Shown: piece by piece, positions 15,585 through 24,225 of the stretch | Layout: each line of letters opens with the position of its first letter | How positions within the stretch are numbered: position 1 is the first letter of the stretch | Assembly: GCA_001789745.1 (NCBI GenBank) | Contig: MGAN01000014.1 | Location: forward strand, 20,628 to 61,884 | Source: Candidatus Roizmanbacteria bacterium RIFCSPLOWO2_01_FULL_40_13 | GTDB taxonomy: Bacteria; Patescibacteriota; Microgenomatia; UBA1406; GWC2-37-13 | Length of the DNA stretch: 41,257 nt | Direction: 5' to 3' | Position numbers and translations under genes: made by a program | The notes under the pieces: generated by a model | What the model was told of the DNA's origin: nothing | Database searches by the model: none | Seen by the model: the letters and a program-made list of their open reading frames with translations, nothing else

Positions 15585-16883
15585 CTAAAAGGCAAACAGG
15601 ATGCCAAGACCCAGAATTATCAGGCTGGCGCTCATTACTCCAAAAGGCTTGATGTCAACTCCGCTGGTCGGAGGAGTCGGCGTAAAGGTAGGAGGCTGAG
15701 TAAGATAGGGAGAGAACTCTATTGTGGGAGAGGGCAATTCAGGAACCTCGGTTGGCATCAAAGTCGGCGATGCTTCAGCCGTCGCTTCACCCAATACCTG
15801 TTCGCCCGATTTGGCGACACTAAAGTTTCTGCTTAGAATCGTTTCTTTGCCTTCTGTATCGGTGGATCTTGCCTTAAGCGTATGTCCTCCAACCGGAAGA
15901 TTTGTACTTAAGATAACGCTCCATACTCCTTGCTTATCCGCTGAAACTTTGTAACTTAAACCCGGATCGTTGTCAATGCTGACAATTACCTGGTTCCCGG
16001 CAAACGAAGCGCCTTTAATCAATGGTTTTCCTCCCGGTATTACTGCAGAGTCCCGGGGAAATAAAATTTCGAATTTAGTTTTCTGCCCGGATTTATTTTT
16101 TACACTTGCTGAAAGAACGCCGCCCTGATCTAAAAAATTATAATCTTTACCCAAAATAACTGTCTGAGGTATCGGGCTGAGATGGGAAAATCTTGCTTGT
16201 ATTTTAGTTATTTTAGAAGATTCGTCGACAATCACAATCGTTACCGTAGCGTCAGACGGCACCGAATGTAATTTCAAAGAATTTTTGTTGACAAGATAAT
16301 TTAAAGGAATCAGCCACTCACCGGTAGTCTTAGTAAGCGTTACAAGAGGGTAAATATTGTCTAAAGTAAAAATTATGATCGCGTTTTGGACTGCGCCGCC
16401 GTTTTCCCGGATTAATTTACCGTAGGCGGGTACTAGGTCGGGGGAGGTCGCAATCTTGGCGGGGGTAATAAAACTAAAAGCTTCTCCGTCATCGGCTTCA
16501 ACTACCTGGTTGTCACTTATGATTTTATAAAAGTAACGGCTATTGGATTTAAGATTTTTTAAAGTGACAAGATGATTTTTATAGCGGCTTCGTTTATCTT
16601 GTAAATCCCGCTCGTCGATTGTCACTCTATTTAGAGTTCGCTCATTCTCTCCAAATATCACCCAACCGGATTGCTTCTCTTCGGTCTGCCAAAAAATTTT
16701 GGCTTGATTATGAGTCAAGTTCATCACGTCTAAGCTGCTTACTATTTTTTTGCTGGCTTTAAGCGGTAGGGAATTGGGAGAAAAAGTCCGTGCCAGAATC
16801 ATAATAATAATCATGATCACTCCTACGGTTAATAGAAAAGGGACTTTAGCGGTTTGGGGTAAAAAATACTTAGAATAAGTCAT
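15585..16883 (-). CDS. Surface protein with fibronectin-III-like and bacterial Ig-like domains
   Basis: A 432-residue protein with an N-terminal membrane helix (~residues 15-33). A fibronectin-III-like domain follows (NLTHNQAKIFWQTEEKQSGW, then LKNLKSNSRYFYKI), then a beta-rich middle region. An Ig-like domain (FPRDSAVIPGGKPLIKGAS, SADKQGVWSVIL, LKARSTDTEGKE) lies near residues 275-360. A Pro/Thr-rich linker and a C-terminal hydrophobic segment end the protein. Likely displayed on the cell surface, perhaps as an adhesin. It is 5 bases after the small membrane protein upstream, consistent with one transcript with the pilus-type genes. Confidence 0.75.
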   Translation of the reverse strand: MTYSKYFLPQTAKVPFLLTVGVIMIIIMILARTFSPNSLPLKASKKIVSSLDVMNLTHNQAKIFWQTEEKQSGWVIFGENERTLNRVTIDERDLQDKRSRYKNHLVTLKNLKSNSRYFYKIISDNQVVEADDGEAFSFITPAKIATSPDLVPAYGKLIRENGGAVQNAIIIFTLDNIYPLVTLTKTTGEWLIPLNYLVNKNSLKLHSVPSDATVTIVIVDESSKITKIQARFSHLSPIPQTVILGKDYNFLDQGGVLSASVKNKSGQKTKFEILFPRDSAVIPGGKPLIKGASFAGNQVIVSIDNDPGLSYKVSADKQGVWSVILSTNLPVGGHTLKARSTDTEGKETILSRNFSVAKSGEQVLGEATAEASPTLMPTEVPELPSPTIEFSPYLTQPPTFTPTPPTSGVDIKPFGVMSASLIILGLGILFAF

Positions 16884-16888
16884 TTAAG

Positions 16889-17074
16889 TCAGGGATTTCT
16901 CTCCTTAATAATTTGCAAAATTTCTGGATTGAAAGTGTAATCGACTGTCTGTACGGACTTAAGTCCGGACTCTACCGTCGTTTTTTTTCTGGCTTTATAG
17001 ATATCCAGAATCATCCAAGCTACTATAGTCAGAAAAATCGTAATCGAAATCCAAAAGGTTTCTTTTTGGTTCAT
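16889..17074 (-). CDS. Small single-pass membrane protein next to pilO-like gene
   Basis: A 61-residue protein with one membrane helix (WISITIFLTIVAWMILDIY, residues ~8-26) and a charged C-terminal half. Lies 13 bases after the pilO-like gene and 5 bases before the Ig-like surface protein gene, so probably part of the pilus membrane platform operon. No family recognised. A PilP-like role would fit by position only. Confidence 0.6.
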   Translation of the reverse strand: MNQKETFWISITIFLTIVAWMILDIYKARKKTTVESGLKSVQTVDYTFNPEILQIIKERNP

Positions 17075-17087
17075 ATTTGCTGCTTAA

Positions 17088-17669
17088 TTACAGATAAAAT
17101 CCCTCTACTTCTAATTTAATTTTCAGCAATTCCGCACTTTGCGTCGATTGATTGGTTTGTCTGGTCAACTCCAAAAGCGGAATCAATTTAAGTCGGCGCT
17201 GGTTATATATTTTTCTGATAAACGCCAGTGTGTCTTCAAAGTTCCCGCTGAGATTCAGATTAATGATAAACGATCTCAATTTATTGGCTGTGCCTTTATC
17301 TTTTAGATTTATATCGGAAATTACAATTCTTTCGGCGATTAACTTACTTTCATCTGTCGAGACATTTACGTCAAATAGCACTTTATTAACTTCCGGTTGT
17401 CTCGAAATCGCTTCTTGCAAAAGCTTAAGATCTTCTCTACTGTTCTCAAATGCAGCCTGCACTTCAATTATCTTAGTAATTTGATCGGCATAAAGCTGAT
17501 CAATTTCCTGTAGCTTTTTTATTTTCGTCTTGATCTCAAAGACGGTAATCAGATTCGGTCTGATTACATAAAAGACAAAAAAAGAAAATAGCAAGAAAAA
17601 CGCTACGGTGTAAGTATAGTCTTTGGTTTTTTTATCAGATAATTGTTTAATTAAATTTGATTTTTCCAT
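17088..17669 (-). CDS. PilO-like type IV pilus inner-membrane platform protein
   Basis: A 193-residue protein with a short cytoplasmic N-terminus, a membrane helix (~residues 20-40), a coiled-coil stretch (KTKIKKLQEIDQLYADQI...) and a ferredoxin-like domain (LNLSGNFEDTLAFIRKIY is the typical PilO strand-helix). It starts 2 bases past the pilN-like stop. PilN and PilO pair in the pilus alignment complex. The sequence is divergent; topology and neighbour carry the call. Confidence 0.75.
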   Translation of the reverse strand: MEKSNLIKQLSDKKTKDYTYTVAFFLLFSFFVFYVIRPNLITVFEIKTKIKKLQEIDQLYADQITKIIEVQAAFENSREDLKLLQEAISRQPEVNKVLFDVNVSTDESKLIAERIVISDINLKDKGTANKLRSFIINLNLSGNFEDTLAFIRKIYNQRRLKLIPLLELTRQTNQSTQSAELLKIKLEVEGFYL

Positions 17670-17671
17670 AT

Positions 17672-18205
17672 CTATACCGGACTTGGGTTAAAACCTGCAA
17701 ACTCGAGAGTAAATTCTAACCCCTGATCGCTTCTTTTAATATTTTTGAGATTGATTTGTCTGAATCTGGCTTCGTTTCGCAAGCGCTGAAGAAAGTTGTT
17801 AACGGTTCGGGCGTCGGTTGTCACGCCGACAAAAGTAATGCCATCGTTAGTCAATTTTAATTTGCTGAGAAAAAGACTTTCTGGAAAAAGCGATAACAGA
17901 TAATCAATGGCTGACAGAGTATTTGATTGCTTGTTAACTATTGACCTTGACTCATCCAGTTTAAAAGCTTGTTTTTTTGCTTCTATAATCATCGGTTGAG
18001 ATATCTGGACAATTTCTTTCTTTTGTTCAGTTGATTCTTGCAGATCGACAAGTTCTTGATCTATCTTAAAGCGATAAAAAAATACCCCAATCACTACAAT
18101 CTGGGTAATCACCAAAATGTAACGTAGATAATTCAACATGAAGTAAATAAGCTTATCTACGACTTTTTCTTTTTTCTTAGTAATTAGGTTGATTCTATAT
18201 TTCAT
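17672..18205 (-). CDS. PilN-like type IV pilus inner-membrane platform protein
   Basis: A 177-residue protein. The start MKYRINLITKKKE resembles PilN, where an IN(L/F)L motif binds PilM. The membrane helix is at ~30-48, followed by a coiled coil and a small alpha/beta domain (LKLTNDGITFVGVTTDARTV, FLQRLRN). Its ATG overlaps the rpsT stop as TAATG, suggesting translational coupling. PilM would be its partner; the only PilM-like protein in the window is the fusion at 5808-7862. Confidence 0.8.
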   Translation of the reverse strand: MKYRINLITKKKEKVVDKLIYFMLNYLRYILVITQIVVIGVFFYRFKIDQELVDLQESTEQKKEIVQISQPMIIEAKKQAFKLDESRSIVNKQSNTLSAIDYLLSLFPESLFLSKLKLTNDGITFVGVTTDARTVNNFLQRLRNEARFRQINLKNIKRSDQGLEFTLEFAGFNPSPV

Positions 18206-18459
18206 TATTGTACAAATTTACTTACTCTTGCTTTGAGTCGGGCAGCTTTATTTTTATGAATTACCTTTACTTTAGCGGCTTTATCGATGACTGAATAAGC
18301 ATTTTTTAAAAACTCGGATTTTTTAAAAGCCTTATCTGCTTTCTTATGTTTTTTAGCTTGATCAAGGACTTTTTTGAAAGCCAGTTCATAACGTAAGTTA
18401 TTCCTCGTTCTTTTTTTATCCTGTCTTAATTTTTTTTTGGCTGATTTAATTATAGGCAT
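18205..18459 (-). CDS. rpsT: Small ribosomal subunit protein bS20
   Basis: An 84-residue basic protein (MPIIKSAKKKLRQDKKRTRN...) with the typical S20 N-terminus, which binds 16S rRNA, and three-helix character. The frame stays open up to 18561, but the extension reads through a palindromic repeat and looks non-native. The ATG at 18459 is preceded by a GGGGGTG Shine-Dalgarno-like block 5 bases upstream, which decides the start. Overlaps pilN-like by one base. The linkage of S20 to pilus genes is unusual. Confidence 0.93.
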   Translation of the reverse strand: MPIIKSAKKKLRQDKKRTRNNLRYELAFKKVLDQAKKHKKADKAFKKSEFLKNAYSVIDKAAKVKVIHKNKAARLKARVSKFVQ

Positions 18460-18513
18460 AATAACACCCCCATTCAATAAATTCGGAATTCGAATCTCGA
18501 CATCCGAAACATC

Positions 18514-18893
18514 CACCCCTCTATTCCCTCCTAATTTAGGAGGGAAGAATAAATAGTTCATTTTGTCCCCCCTTGGAAAGAAGGGAATCGGGCCATTTAT
18601 CCTCCTCCTTATATCAAATCCGCTTGATCACTTTGTCATTCCGCACTTGATGCGGAATCTATTTAATAGATTCCTGCTTCCGCAGGAATGACATTATGTG
18701 TATTATTCAAGAGGATCCGATATTAGTTATCCTCCTCCTTCGTTATCCTCCTCCTTAGTTATCCTCTCCTTGGATAAGGAGGGAAAATCAAAAAGACCTC
18801 TATCCCCTCCTTGGATAAGGAGGGAAAATAGGGGAGGATTGATATTTTGAATTTTTAAGATTTGAGTTTTGCTTATTGTTTCGAGCTTCGGAT
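18514..18893. repeat. Repeat-rich intergenic region upstream of rpsT
   Basis: No gene is seen in 18562-18893. Contents: CCCTCCTAATTTAGGAGGG (about 18521-18545); CCCCCTT...AAGGG (about 18568-18589); a GTCATTCC-type palindrome at 18634-18692 (arms GTCATTCCGC and GGAATGAC); direct TTATCCTCCTCC repeats at about 18727-18765; two CTCCTTGGATAAGGAGGGAAAAT copies (about 18765-18828); and a TTTGAG...TTCGGATTT repeat at 18861-18895, related to the block inside the GT4 gene. The rpsT promoter must lie here, but I cannot pick it out. Confidence 0.7.
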
Positions 18894-19361
18894 TTAAATT
18901 TCGTATTCCTTTTCATATACTTTATCTCCATAACTACCCGTAAACCTTAAATTAGCTCTGATTTTGCCGACCACCTGATGATAAATGCAAGTGCCTGACG
19001 AACAGGTGCCTAAAGTTAAAGTCTTATCGATGGACGACTGGCCGCTTTTAATTTCGACGGTTCCGATCACGCCCTGTAGACCCTGTGATGCTGTCTGATA
19101 GGACAGCTCATAGTCTACTGTTTCCGTCCCCTTTGGCAGTTTTTTAACCTGGAGAGTGACTTCTCTTCCGGAAGCTGAAGCAACCAAATCAACTCCTGCG
19201 TTTGCGTCAACCGTGGGAATTACAACTTCCGTAGGAAGCAATTCAGACTCTTCTTCGGTTTCTTCACTTATTCTGCCGGAACTGATTAAAACTATGCTAA
19301 TTATTAACAAAGTCAGAATAACACCCCCGATAAGTATAATTTTCTTTTTGTCAGGTTTCAT
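18894..19361 (-). CDS. Membrane-anchored extracytoplasmic protein with CxxxxC pair
   Basis: About 155 residues; no family recognised. A basic start (MKPDKKK) precedes a membrane helix (IILIGGVILTLLIISIVLI), an acidic linker and a beta-rich domain with GTCSSGTCIYHQVVGKI. The two Cys could form a disulphide outside the cell. An upstream ATG at 19376 adds five residues. I prefer 19361 because it gives a classic basic signal-anchor start. It lies alone between repeat blocks. Confidence 0.65.
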   Translation of the reverse strand: MKPDKKKIILIGGVILTLLIISIVLISSGRISEETEEESELLPTEVVIPTVDANAGVDLVASASGREVTLQVKKLPKGTETVDYELSYQTASQGLQGVIGTVEIKSGQSSIDKTLTLGTCSSGTCIYHQVVGKIRANLRFTGSYGDKVYEKEYEI

Positions 19362-19372
19362 AGTTGTTATTG

Positions 19373-19590
19373 TCATTCTGAACTTGGTTCGGAATCTGAC
19401 TTAAATGAACTACCCGCAGCAGAGCCGCGAGGTATCTTTATGTCATTCCCTCGAAGGAGGGAATCCAGACCGGATCCCCTCTCTGCGCGGGGATGACAAA
19501 CATTAGCAAGCTGCGAGGAATTAAGCCACTAAGGTAAATTATTAAGATCCCGAATTCCCCCTTCGTTAAAACTACTGAAGGATAAATAAA
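19373..19590. repeat. GTCATTCCC-type composite repeat, uninterrupted copy
   Basis: A GTCATTCTGAA half-palindrome (19373-19400) is followed by a composite repeat (19405-19535). The composite has GCAGCAGAGCCGCGAGG, then GTCATTCCCTC...GAGGGAAT...ATCCCC...GGGGATGAC, then GCGAGGAATTAAGCCACTAAGGT. The same composite occurs at 36438-36662, where element F is inserted after the CGAGGT block. Beyond 19535 there is a weak CCCCCTTCG...GAAGG remnant. Confidence 0.7.
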
Positions 19591-19607
19591 TTCGTGATGA
19601 TTCCGAT

Positions 19608-20987
19608 TTAATTGAAATCAACTTTTAATTTATTCTTGAAATATTCTTTTAGAGAATTTGCTTTAACTCTCTCCTGTTTCATCGAGTCGCGATCTCTCAC
19701 GGTCACGGATTTGTCTTGGGCCGTCTGATAATCCACTGTGACACAAAAAGGTGTCCCAATCTCATCCTGTCTCCGATACATCTTCCCGATATTGCCCGAG
19801 TCGTCAAATTCAACCACGAAGTCTTTTTTCAAATCAACAAAAATATCTTTGGCTATACCTTTTAATTTATCATCTTTTTGCAGAGGAAACACGGCAACTT
19901 TTACCGGAGCAATTCTCGGATCAAAACTCATCAATGTTCTCAAGCTGTCACCGACTTTCTCTTCTTTAAAGGAATCGATCATCAAGGTAAATACTAATCT
20001 GGAAAGCCCGAAGGTTGGCTCAATAACATGCGGAATAAAAGATTTACCGGTTTTCTGATCTTTGTATGTCAGATCTTTGCCTGATTTTTCCATGTGATTT
20101 CTTAAATCATAGTCTGTTCGATAGGCAAGGCCCCAGATCTCTTTCCAACCAAAAGGAAACTCATATTCGATATCCATGGTTTTTTTCGAATAATGGGATC
20201 TTTCATACTCTTCATGTTCTCTCCAGCGAAGTTTTTTTTCATTTAAACCAAGCTTTTTCGCAAATTTCCACATTTCTTTTTGCCAGTATTCGTAATGTTT
20301 TTTCCACTCTTTTTCCTCGATAAAATACTCAAATTCCATCAAATCAAACTGCAGTGTGCGAAAAACCGATTGACCCATGGTGATCTCATTACGAAAAGCA
20401 ATCCCTTGTGAAGCAATACCGAAAGGAATCTTCACCCGAATCGTATCTAATACGTTTCTAAAGTTCAGAAAAATCCCTTGCGCCAACTCTCCCCGAAGAT
20501 ATGCTAAGGATTTACTCTCTTGCAAAATCCCGATATGGGTTGGAAATAACAGATTGAACCTTCGCACTTCGGTGAAGTCTGATTTACCACAGTGTGGGCA
20601 CTTTAGCTTATTGTCTTGAATAATTTTTGTCAGCTTCTCGGGAGATAGTCCTTCTACCTTGATATTTTTAAGTTTATTTTCGATAAGATGGTCTGCCCGT
20701 GTTCGATAACGGCAATTTTTGCAGTCTACCAAAGCGTCGCTAAATCCGGCCACATGACCGGAGGCTTCCCAGACCTTGGGATTTAGTATTACCGAAGTAT
20801 CGAGTAAGATTATATCGCTTCGGTCAAGGACGAATTTCTTAAGCCAGAGATCGCGCAGATTGTTCTTCAGTAGCACTCCGTAATGGCCAAAATCCCAAGT
20901 GTTGGCCAACCCCCCATAAATTTCACTGGAGGGATAAATAAATCCCCGTCTTTTGGCAAGAGCGACAATATTGTCCATTGTAATCAT
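19608..20987 (-). CDS. glyS: Glycyl-tRNA synthetase, homodimeric (alpha2) type
   Basis: Class II synthetase charging tRNA-Gly. The start KRRGFIYPSSEIYGGLANTW and WEASGHVAGFSD are diagnostic. A zinc-binding pair CKNC...CPHC lies near residues 90-140. Later blocks are GIASQGIAFRNEI, FDLMEFEYFI and EPTFGLSRLVFTL. The C-terminal anticodon-binding domain (RIAPVKVAVFPLQ to VTVRDRDSM) is complete. 459 residues is normal. An ATG three codons into the frame is an alternative start. Confidence 0.96.
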   Translation of the reverse strand: MITMDNIVALAKRRGFIYPSSEIYGGLANTWDFGHYGVLLKNNLRDLWLKKFVLDRSDIILLDTSVILNPKVWEASGHVAGFSDALVDCKNCRYRTRADHLIENKLKNIKVEGLSPEKLTKIIQDNKLKCPHCGKSDFTEVRRFNLLFPTHIGILQESKSLAYLRGELAQGIFLNFRNVLDTIRVKIPFGIASQGIAFRNEITMGQSVFRTLQFDLMEFEYFIEEKEWKKHYEYWQKEMWKFAKKLGLNEKKLRWREHEEYERSHYSKKTMDIEYEFPFGWKEIWGLAYRTDYDLRNHMEKSGKDLTYKDQKTGKSFIPHVIEPTFGLSRLVFTLMIDSFKEEKVGDSLRTLMSFDPRIAPVKVAVFPLQKDDKLKGIAKDIFVDLKKDFVVEFDDSGNIGKMYRRQDEIGTPFCVTVDYQTAQDKSVTVRDRDSMKQERVKANSLKEYFKNKLKVDFN

Positions 20988-21004
20988 GTTATTTAAAAAG
21001 CGGT

Positions 21005-21137
21005 TATATAGTTAGCGCAAAACAAAATGTCGTATTCGTCATCCTGAACTTGATTTGGGATCTGATTGATAAGATGCTGAAATAAATTCAGCATGACACA
21101 GAATGCAATCTGTCATTTCGTTTTGCGATCGCTATAT
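21005..21137. repeat. GTCATCC-type nested palindrome, uninterrupted copy
   Basis: Outer arms ATATAGTTAGCGCAAAAC and GTTTTGCGATCGCTATAT enclose TCATCCTGAACTTG and AAATTCAGCATGAC. This is the empty-site counterpart of the copy at 15347-15582 that carries element C. It lies between recO and glyS. Confidence 0.75.
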
Positions 21138-21146
21138 GAATCTTCA

Positions 21147-21674
21147 TTATAAATGAAGTTGCGGTATTTTTTCATGAATTATTCCTTCCGCAAACCAGAT
21201 TAATTCCTCATGGGATTTATCTTCTTTTATATATCCCAGTAGCTTCAACGTATTGTTCAAATAGTTCTTAAGCAATTCTATTTTATTCTCCTTTGCTTGC
21301 GAAAGCTCAATTAAATATCGCAATAACAAATTGTAGATTTGCGGTTCGGTCTGGTTTTCAGGCAAAAGTCTTTCCAAAATAAAAAAATATTGATACAAAT
21401 TATTCAACTTTTCCCGATTGTTCTTGATCTGAGAAAATCCAGAGATGAGAGTTGTCTCTTGAAGGTAATATCTTTCGTCTTTTTTATACAAAATGCAGCT
21501 TATTAAATTTGCCGTCTGAAGGTGAGGAGACCTTCGACTGGTAATTTTTTTCACTCCCTTGGCTATCACGCTAACTTTCCCCAACGCGTCGCTGAATAAC
21601 GCCACAATCGTGTCTCGATTCGGCAGTATCTTTTTTTTCAACACAATCGCTTCAATTTTTACCGTCCTTTTCAT
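21147..21674 (-). CDS. recO: RecO-type DNA repair protein, short form
   Basis: A 175-residue protein with the N-terminal OB-fold (EAIVLKKKILPNRDTIVALFSDALGKVSVIAKGVK) and the helical region of RecO. RecO helps load RecA on SSB-coated DNA. It lacks the C-terminal zinc-finger part of longer RecO proteins. The start overlaps the DUF4012 stop by 4 bases (ATGA), indicating coupling. Confidence 0.82.
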   Translation of the reverse strand: MKRTVKIEAIVLKKKILPNRDTIVALFSDALGKVSVIAKGVKKITSRRSPHLQTANLISCILYKKDERYYLQETTLISGFSQIKNNREKLNNLYQYFFILERLLPENQTEPQIYNLLLRYLIELSQAKENKIELLKNYLNNTLKLLGYIKEDKSHEELIWFAEGIIHEKIPQLHL

Positions 21675-23533
21675 TTCGTCTTTATCTCTATATCCTCATT
21701 CAACACTCCGCTAAAGATATTTTTGCCGTCCGCATCAACCGTCAGTTTGTCCTCATTGGTTCCTGCCTGTTTTTGCACTAACAGTTTGTAGTTTTTACTT
21801 GAAATGTTGCTGGGCAGGATATATTTCACCACCACCTGAGCCTTACCCATCGGAGTTATCTCAAGATATCCTGCAAAAACTGTCTTGCCCAGTTCGTCAT
21901 AAGTCTGCATCTTCTTTTTTGATCCTTCATAACTCACTAATTCCGATCCCTCCGGAACATAAAATCTGATCCAATTTCTCAATGTCGCATTGATACAAAG
22001 TCCTCCCCGTTCCAAGTTGCAGTCCGAGTGGGGATAAGGATTGCGGAATTCGATAATGATTTCGCGTGATACTTTTCCTTGGTCGTTGAGTCGGGTTTTG
22101 GAAGTAATTGACTGGGTTGTGAAAAGATTGGCCTTGGCTCCGGCAAAATTGACATTATTGATATGCAGATAATCTCCCTCATAATCTCTGATTTTACCGG
22201 CAAAATTAAGTTTCTCGATTGATTGTTGCAGATCTTTATCAACAAAATAAATCTGAATGTGCTTCTCTTGCAAATTCTTGAACATCTCCTGGACTAACGT
22301 ACCCCAGTATTTGGAAGGCGAAAATCCAATCGCTTTATAAAAAAGCTCGTACATCAAATCACCCAGTATTCCTTTCCTGTCTTCCTTGATAAAACCTACC
22401 GGTCTGTCAATTTCGTTCAAAAGCGTATAGATTACCTGCGGACAATCGCATCTTTTGTCTTTTTCAGCCGAAAATCTAAATCCTCTCGCTTCGGTATCGC
22501 CAAAGATCGTCAGCATATCAACCAATACATTGGTATCAATGGTAATAATACCGTCATAGTTGACTTTCTCTCCGCTGTTTTTATACAAGCTGTTGAATAA
22601 ATCGATTGAGCTAGGAAGATCGGGCGAGAGATTGCTGTCACGAATATAAAATCTGCTGACATTTTTATGGTAAGTCAGAATTTCTTCGGGAGCTTGAGGA
22701 TGATTGGAAATACTGTCGTCTAAGGTATAAATATCCTTTGAACGCTGAACCGTCATTTTACCGTTTTTAATTTTAAAGACCGCATAAGCGGTCAAAAATC
22801 CGCCGGTCGCCCGCAATTCCTTGTCGTTTTGAAAAAGCAATAGGTAAGTTTTTTCATTATCGCTGCCGAAGATCTCCGGCAGATTTTTAACCAATGGTTT
22901 GGCTTCCACAAATAAAGAAGCCATACCGGTAAATTGCTCTTTGATATTATCAATTCTTTCCCTGACGATTGTCTTTCCCAATTTTTTCGGGTATCTCCCG
23001 GGATCAATTTTCTCAATTCTTAACTCTGCCTGTTTGATATCTTCGGAGATGGGATCTACCTTAGCCAGCATCTTATCCAAAGTAAGTATCGCAGTCTGCA
23101 GTCTGTCCTCCGCTGTTTTCTCGACAAATGAACTTTCGCCTTTTTTGAAACCCAGTAGATCGGCGTAGGGTGTAATGGCTTTAACTGATTCCTGTCCTGC
23201 TTTAACCATATAATCGCCCGCTTCGACTGCGTTTTTGAAATCAGAGATGTAAGGAATAAAAGAAGCCCAATATACCGATCTCGCTGACTTTTCAAAATCA
23301 TCGTATTCTTTGGCAAATTTCCCCAAATCTTTATTCAGAAGGTCAATGTCATTTTTGGAAAAACTGTTTTTTAGTTCTTTGGCCGAGGCTATTAATACCT
23401 TGCCTTTAGCCGATATATTTCTGTAAGTAAGGTAGGAATATAAAACAATACTTACAGAGATAAGAACCAGTACACCAAAAAATCCCGACACCTTTTTTTT
23501 GCGTTTTCTTGGCGCGAAATTAAACTGTTTCAT
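21671..23533 (-). CDS. DUF4012 domain-containing membrane protein
   Basis: A 620-residue protein with a Lys/Arg-rich start, one membrane helix (~residues 17-36), a helical extracytoplasmic region, and the DUF4012 domain. The domain shows KTYLLLFQNDKELRATGGFL near residue 225, then SNLSPDLPSSIDLF and YDGIITIDTNVLVDML. DUF4012 proteins lie in polysaccharide loci of actinobacteria and CPR; the role is unknown. The protein fits here between recO and the sugar transferase. Confidence 0.88.
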   Translation of the reverse strand: MKQFNFAPRKRKKKVSGFFGVLVLISVSIVLYSYLTYRNISAKGKVLIASAKELKNSFSKNDIDLLNKDLGKFAKEYDDFEKSARSVYWASFIPYISDFKNAVEAGDYMVKAGQESVKAITPYADLLGFKKGESSFVEKTAEDRLQTAILTLDKMLAKVDPISEDIKQAELRIEKIDPGRYPKKLGKTIVRERIDNIKEQFTGMASLFVEAKPLVKNLPEIFGSDNEKTYLLLFQNDKELRATGGFLTAYAVFKIKNGKMTVQRSKDIYTLDDSISNHPQAPEEILTYHKNVSRFYIRDSNLSPDLPSSIDLFNSLYKNSGEKVNYDGIITIDTNVLVDMLTIFGDTEARGFRFSAEKDKRCDCPQVIYTLLNEIDRPVGFIKEDRKGILGDLMYELFYKAIGFSPSKYWGTLVQEMFKNLQEKHIQIYFVDKDLQQSIEKLNFAGKIRDYEGDYLHINNVNFAGAKANLFTTQSITSKTRLNDQGKVSREIIIEFRNPYPHSDCNLERGGLCINATLRNWIRFYVPEGSELVSYEGSKKKMQTYDELGKTVFAGYLEITPMGKAQVVVKYILPSNISSKNYKLLVQKQAGTNEDKLTVDADGKNIFSGVLNEDIEIKTK

Positions 23534-23581
23534 TATAAATTTCTATTTAAAACTTACCCGTAAAACAAATATTATAATCAA

Positions 23582-24220
23582 TCATATCGCCCCTTGTCCA
23601 CTCAACATCACCATTGGGGTCTTAAGTATGATCTTCAGATCTAACCATAAGGAAACTTTATCGACATACTTTGCATCCATAGCGATCCGCTTGTCAAAAT
23701 CAACCTCCGACCGTCCCGATACTTGCCAAAGACCGGTTATACCCGGCTTTACCGAAAGCACTTTTTTAACTAGAATTCTCGTCTGGGGAAATTTTTTTTG
23801 CTGATTCTCCAGTTCGTCCGGATAATAGGCGCGGGGTCCGACCAAACTCATTTCACCTTTGAGCACATTAATTAACTGGGGAATTTCATCGATTGAATGT
23901 TTCCGTATTCTTTTGCCCACCGGCGTTATTCTCGGATCTCTTTTTAGTTTATAACTGCCTCGCTTGTATTCGCTGTAAAGACTTTTGAATCTGGGGTCTG
24001 TACGCAACATATGATGAGCATTGACAACCATCGATCTAAACTTATACATTTTGAATTTTTTTCCGGACATTCCTGTTCTTTCCGGAACATCAGCTAAAAC
24101 AGGGCCTTCCGAATCAAAAATAATTGCCGCTATTGTAATCGTGTAAATAGGAAAAAAAATTATCAATAGGATTACAGCCCCTAAAGTATCAATTATTCTC
24201 TTAAAATATTTTTTATACAT
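23582..24220 (-). CDS. Phosphoglycosyl transferase (bacterial sugar transferase, WcaJ/WbaP-like catalytic domain)
   Basis: Initiates surface glycan assembly by moving a sugar phosphate to undecaprenyl phosphate. The 212-residue protein has a membrane-inserted N-terminal helix (residues ~10-32), KMYKFRSMV near residue 58, RDPRITPVGKRIRKHSIDEIPQ, GEMSLVGPRAYYP and KPGITGLWQVSGRSEVDF. This is the minimal monotopic form, without the four-helix N-terminal region of WcaJ. It follows manC by 5 bases. Confidence 0.93.
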   Translation of the reverse strand: MYKKYFKRIIDTLGAVILLIIFFPIYTITIAAIIFDSEGPVLADVPERTGMSGKKFKMYKFRSMVVNAHHMLRTDPRFKSLYSEYKRGSYKLKRDPRITPVGKRIRKHSIDEIPQLINVLKGEMSLVGPRAYYPDELENQQKKFPQTRILVKKVLSVKPGITGLWQVSGRSEVDFDKRIAMDAKYVDKVSLWLDLKIILKTPMVMLSGQGAI

Positions 24221-24225
24221 CGTCT

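Noticed and set aside
18460-18561. 34-residue upstream extension of bS20
   Set aside because: It reads through a CCCTCC palindrome, and a clear Shine-Dalgarno precedes the ATG at 18459.
18727-18830. Possible CRISPR-like array of TTATCCTCCTCC and GGATAAGGAGGG repeats
   Set aside because: Repeats are short, unequal and adjacent, with no unique spacers or cas genes. They belong to the palindrome family.
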